The position numbers and the translations under genes were made by a program. 64,000 bases of DNA from Microbulbifer marinus (lineage in GTDB: Bacteria > Pseudomonadota > Gammaproteobacteria > Pseudomonadales > Cellvibrionaceae), in contig NZ_FNQO01000002.1 in the NCBI RefSeq assembly GCF_900107725.1, positions 248,001 to 312,000 of the forward strand. Direction: 5' to 3'. Shown one piece after another: positions 61,938-64,000 of this stretch (position 1 is the first letter of the stretch; every line of letters begins with the position of its first letter). The notes under the pieces are model-generated. The model was not told where the DNA came from and did no database searches. It saw nothing but the letters and a program-made list of their open reading frames with translations.

Positions 61938-62585
61938 CTAGAGAAAATCCAGCACCGCCATCATGTCGCCAACGACCCGCGCCCCGGCCTCCTGCAGCTG
62001 CGGCCTGCGTCGCGGATGGTTGCTGTAACCGACGACGGGCATGCCGGCGGCGACCGCCGCCTTGACGCCGGCGATGGAGTCCTCCACCACCAGGCAATGT
62101 TGCGGTTCCACCCCCATGGCCTGCGCCGCATGTAGAAACAGGTCGGGCCAGGGCTTGCCTCGGGACACGTCGTCGACGCTGAAAATTCGGCCATCGAAAT
62201 AGTCGTACAGCCCGGTCTTGTTCAGGGTCAGGCGCATTTTTTCGTGGGAACCGGAAGAGGCCACACAGCTGCGCAGATTGATCTGCAGCAGATGGTCGAG
62301 CAGGTCCTCGATGCCGGCTATCGGCTCCAGCTCGGCGTGAAACGCCTCGCGAATGCGCCGCTCGGTATTGCCGAAATAATGATCCGGCAGCGGACCGCCA
62401 AAGCGCGTTTCGATTTCCAGCAGGCAGTCACGGGCCGGACGGCCGCTGAACTGTTCGTCCAGCTCCTCGGCCGTGGTCTCCATGCCGAGCTTGTTCATCT
62501 CTTCGGCAAGGATGCGACAGACGATACTCTCGCTGTCCACCAGCACACCGTCGCAGTCGAAAATTACCAGTTCAGTGGAAAACAT
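61938..62585 (-). CDS. HAD-superfamily phosphatase (YieH-like)
   Basis: A 215-residue HAD hydrolase, subfamily I. The catalytic start is IFDCDGVLVDSE, the Ser motif VASSGSHEK, the Lys in RGKPWPDLFL and the final acidic motif VVEDSIAGVKAAVAAGM. The order and sequence are close to E. coli YieH, a 6-phosphogluconate phosphatase, and to beta-phosphoglucomutase-like enzymes; the exact sugar phosphate substrate is uncertain. The gene lies 16 bases after the small membrane protein gene, so the two probably form one unit. Confidence 0.9.
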   Translation of the reverse strand: MFSTELVIFDCDGVLVDSESIVCRILAEEMNKLGMETTAEELDEQFSGRPARDCLLEIETRFGGPLPDHYFGNTERRIREAFHAELEPIAGIEDLLDHLLQINLRSCVASSGSHEKMRLTLNKTGLYDYFDGRIFSVDDVSRGKPWPDLFLHAAQAMGVEPQHCLVVEDSIAGVKAAVAAGMPVVGYSNHPRRRPQLQEAGARVVGDMMAVLDFL

Positions 62586-62601
62586 CGGTGCAGCGCGCTC
62601 C

Positions 62602-62967
62602 TCAACTCGCGGACAGCAGCATCAGGCCCAGCAGCACGCCGATGGCACCCAGGATCCGCAGGAAAGTCTCATTGCCCCCGGAGATCTTTATCGCCAGCGC
62701 CTTACTGCGCTCGAAGCCGATATGCAGCATATAGGCACCGGCCAGCACCACCAGCACGCCGAGCGCATTGAACAGCACGTTCCAGGCCCGCGTGTCGGCG
62801 ATCAGCAACAGTATCAGCCCGATGGCAATGCGCGCCCAGGCGGAAATCGTATAGCCGGTTTCATTCAGGCGCTCGCTGATCGTACGCGCCAGCTGCGGCT
62901 GCACGATGATGGCGATGGACAGAACCACCAGCGTAAGGCCCAGCACCCACAGAATCAGTTTTACCAT
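62602..62967 (-). CDS. small four-TM membrane protein
   Basis: A 121-residue hydrophobic protein with four predicted helices (about 5-23, 42-59, 64-83 and 102-119), with RTISERLNETGYTISAWARIAIG between the first two. No family assigned. GGGAGAGAACG precedes ATG 62967. It sits between rsmE and the HAD gene, all on the minus strand. Confidence 0.75.
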   Translation of the reverse strand: MVKLILWVLGLTLVVLSIAIIVQPQLARTISERLNETGYTISAWARIAIGLILLLIADTRAWNVLFNALGVLVVLAGAYMLHIGFERSKALAIKISGGNETFLRILGAIGVLLGLMLLSAS

Positions 62968-63019
62968 CGTTCTCTCCCTGAGCAGATTGGTTATATAGAG
63001 CGAAGAATAACGTGATCCG

Positions 63020-63766
63020 TTACAGATCGCCCCACTGGAACTGCAATACCGATAGCGCTGCCACCGGTGCCGTCTCGGTGCGCAGCACGCGCGGGCCGAG
63101 ACGCAGCGGCAGAAATCCCCGGGCCAGGGCCGCGTCGATTTCCGCCTGCGACAGGCCGCCCTCCGGCCCCACTAATAGCAGCGCGGAATCCGGCTTACCC
63201 TGTTCCGCTTCCAGCTGGCGGAGATCCAGTTCGGTGCGGTGGTGCAACACCAGCTCTACGCCGAAATCGCTGTCCGCTTTCCTGTTCTGCAGATACTGCG
63301 CCAGCTTCTGCGGTTCGGCAATGGCCGGCAGGATATTGCGCTGGCACTGCTCACAGGCACTGGCGGCAATCTGGCGCCAGTGGCCGAGCTTTTTCTGCAG
63401 GCGCTCGCCACTCAGCTTGACCTCACAGCGCTCGGTAAACAGCGGCTGAATAGCCGCCACCCCCAGCTCGGTGGCTTTCTGCACCACCCAGTCGAAGCGC
63501 TCACCGCGGGAAATGCCGATCGCCAGCGTCAGTGCCAGCGGCGACTGGCGATTGTCCGGGGAAAACTCGCCCAGGCGCACCCGCGCCCTCTTGCCGGTTT
63601 CGATCAGCTCTGCACGGTATTCACCGCCGCTGCCATCGAACAGCACCAGCGGACGGCCGGCACCGAGGCGCAGAACCTTGACCAGGTGGCGCGAGGCCGC
63701 CTCGTCCAGTGCCAGTTCGCTCTGGCCGGCCAGGGGTTCGGTGGAATAGATACGCGGGATGCGCAT
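63020..63766 (-). CDS. rsmE: 16S rRNA m3U1498 methyltransferase
   Basis: A 248-residue RsmE. RIPRIYSTEPL opens the PUA-like RNA-binding part (to about 70). The SPOUT knot has LLLVGPEGGLSQAEIDAA and LRLGPRVLRTETAPVAAL. It methylates N3 of U1498 in the decoding region of 16S rRNA using SAM. ATG 63766 is preceded by AGGAAGAG. It is often found beside bioA in this group of bacteria. Confidence 0.95.
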   Translation of the reverse strand: MRIPRIYSTEPLAGQSELALDEAASRHLVKVLRLGAGRPLVLFDGSGGEYRAELIETGKRARVRLGEFSPDNRQSPLALTLAIGISRGERFDWVVQKATELGVAAIQPLFTERCEVKLSGERLQKKLGHWRQIAASACEQCQRNILPAIAEPQKLAQYLQNRKADSDFGVELVLHHRTELDLRQLEAEQGKPDSALLLVGPEGGLSQAEIDAALARGFLPLRLGPRVLRTETAPVAALSVLQFQWGDL

Positions 63767-63866
63767 GTACAGACTCTTCCTGTGAGGCAGATCGTCAAAA
63801 GTGCCCGGAGCGCCCCGGTCAGTTTTGGCTGAGCCAAAGGGGGAAATGCACGGGCGTGCTACACAA

Positions 63867-63891
63867 AAAAGCCGACACTGAGTCGGCTTTT
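63867..63891. terminator. terminator between rsmE and the preceding gene
   Basis: AAAAGCCGAC (63867-63876), loop ACTGA, GTCGGCTTTT (63882-63891). It ends the minus-strand gene entering from the right edge. A further imperfect hairpin CTCCCC-TTCCC / GGGAAAGGGGAG lies at 63935-63963. Confidence 0.85.
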
Positions 63892-63972
63892 CATCGGCAA
63901 TTAGTTTAGGCGCTGAACGCGGCCCTTCGCAATGCTCCCCTTCCCATCAACGGGAAAGGGGAGTGGCGGGGA

Positions 63973-64000
63973 TCAGGCGTTCTCGGCCGAAGCCGGCAGC
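63973..64000 (-). CDS. C-terminal end of a gene entering from the right edge
   Basis: The minus strand reads LPASAENA and a TGA at 63975-63973. Only eight codons are visible, with a terminator downstream. bioA would fit the usual neighbour of rsmE, but these residues cannot prove it. Confidence 0.35.

Overview
The window looks like the chromosome of a marine, polymer-degrading gammaproteobacterium of the Cellvibrionales/Microbulbifer type. This is inferred from gene content and order, not from a marker gene. Supporting points are GC-rich coding throughout, many secreted hydrolases (laminarinase-like GH16, two PA-domain subtilisins, M16, S9 and zinc metallopeptidases), a large peptide-type TonB-dependent receptor, and the metK / ArsR-methyltransferase / tkt / epd / pgk / fba neighbourhood known from Pseudomonas and relatives. 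I saw no rRNA, tRNA, CRISPR array, transposase or integrase.

Layout. 1-1.65 kb is visibly AT-richer and holds short same-strand genes (two small membrane proteins and a PaiB-like protein) separated by attC-like sequences, so it may be the edge of an integron-type cassette array. 1.65-8.1 kb carries small membrane proteins, an orphan membrane Ser/Thr kinase, a DUF2892 protein behind a good FNR/Anr-type promoter, a GNAT, a lipase-like hydrolase and an ATP-grasp enzyme. 8.3-10.8 kb is a secreted beta-lactamase-fold hydrolase. 11-17.7 kb is a minus-strand series: TerC, STAS, SIMPL, DUF2007, aldehyde dehydrogenase, single-domain asparaginase and FAH hydrolase. 18-20.3 kb has serA and rarD. 20.4-23.9 kb has a lipase, fba and pgk.

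24-43 kb is a block of mostly exported or accessory functions: hydrolase, globin, M16 lipoprotein, tandem subtilisins, DUF350 plus transglutaminase-like pair, zinc metalloprotease, YggN-like protein, GH16 and an S9 peptidase. It sits between pgk and epd, which are normally adjacent, so it appears to split an ancestral tkt-epd-pgk-fba run. 43-51 kb is central metabolism: epd and tkt on the minus strand, then divergently a SahR-type ArsR/SAM-binding regulator with metK, ahcY and metF, which together form the activated-methyl cycle. 51-56.4 kb pairs an S9 peptidase with a TonB receptor, suggesting peptide uptake. 56.4-57.9 kb is AT-rich and partly decayed. 57.9-60.3 kb is an ECF42-type sigma factor with VOC and YCII/DGPF partners and a remnant of a second YCII gene. 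60.4-64 kb has an OmpA-like lipoprotein, a HAD phosphatase, a small membrane protein and rsmE.

The most interesting non-coding signals are: two copies of a long hairpin with an identical 24-nt loop and a compensatory change at the loop-closing pair (16.9 and 20.3 kb); a 15-bp perfect hairpin that encloses the ribosome-binding site and start codon of the DUF2007 gene (13.9 kb); the attC-like spacers at the left end; and a 12-bp palindrome in front of the SahR-type gene.
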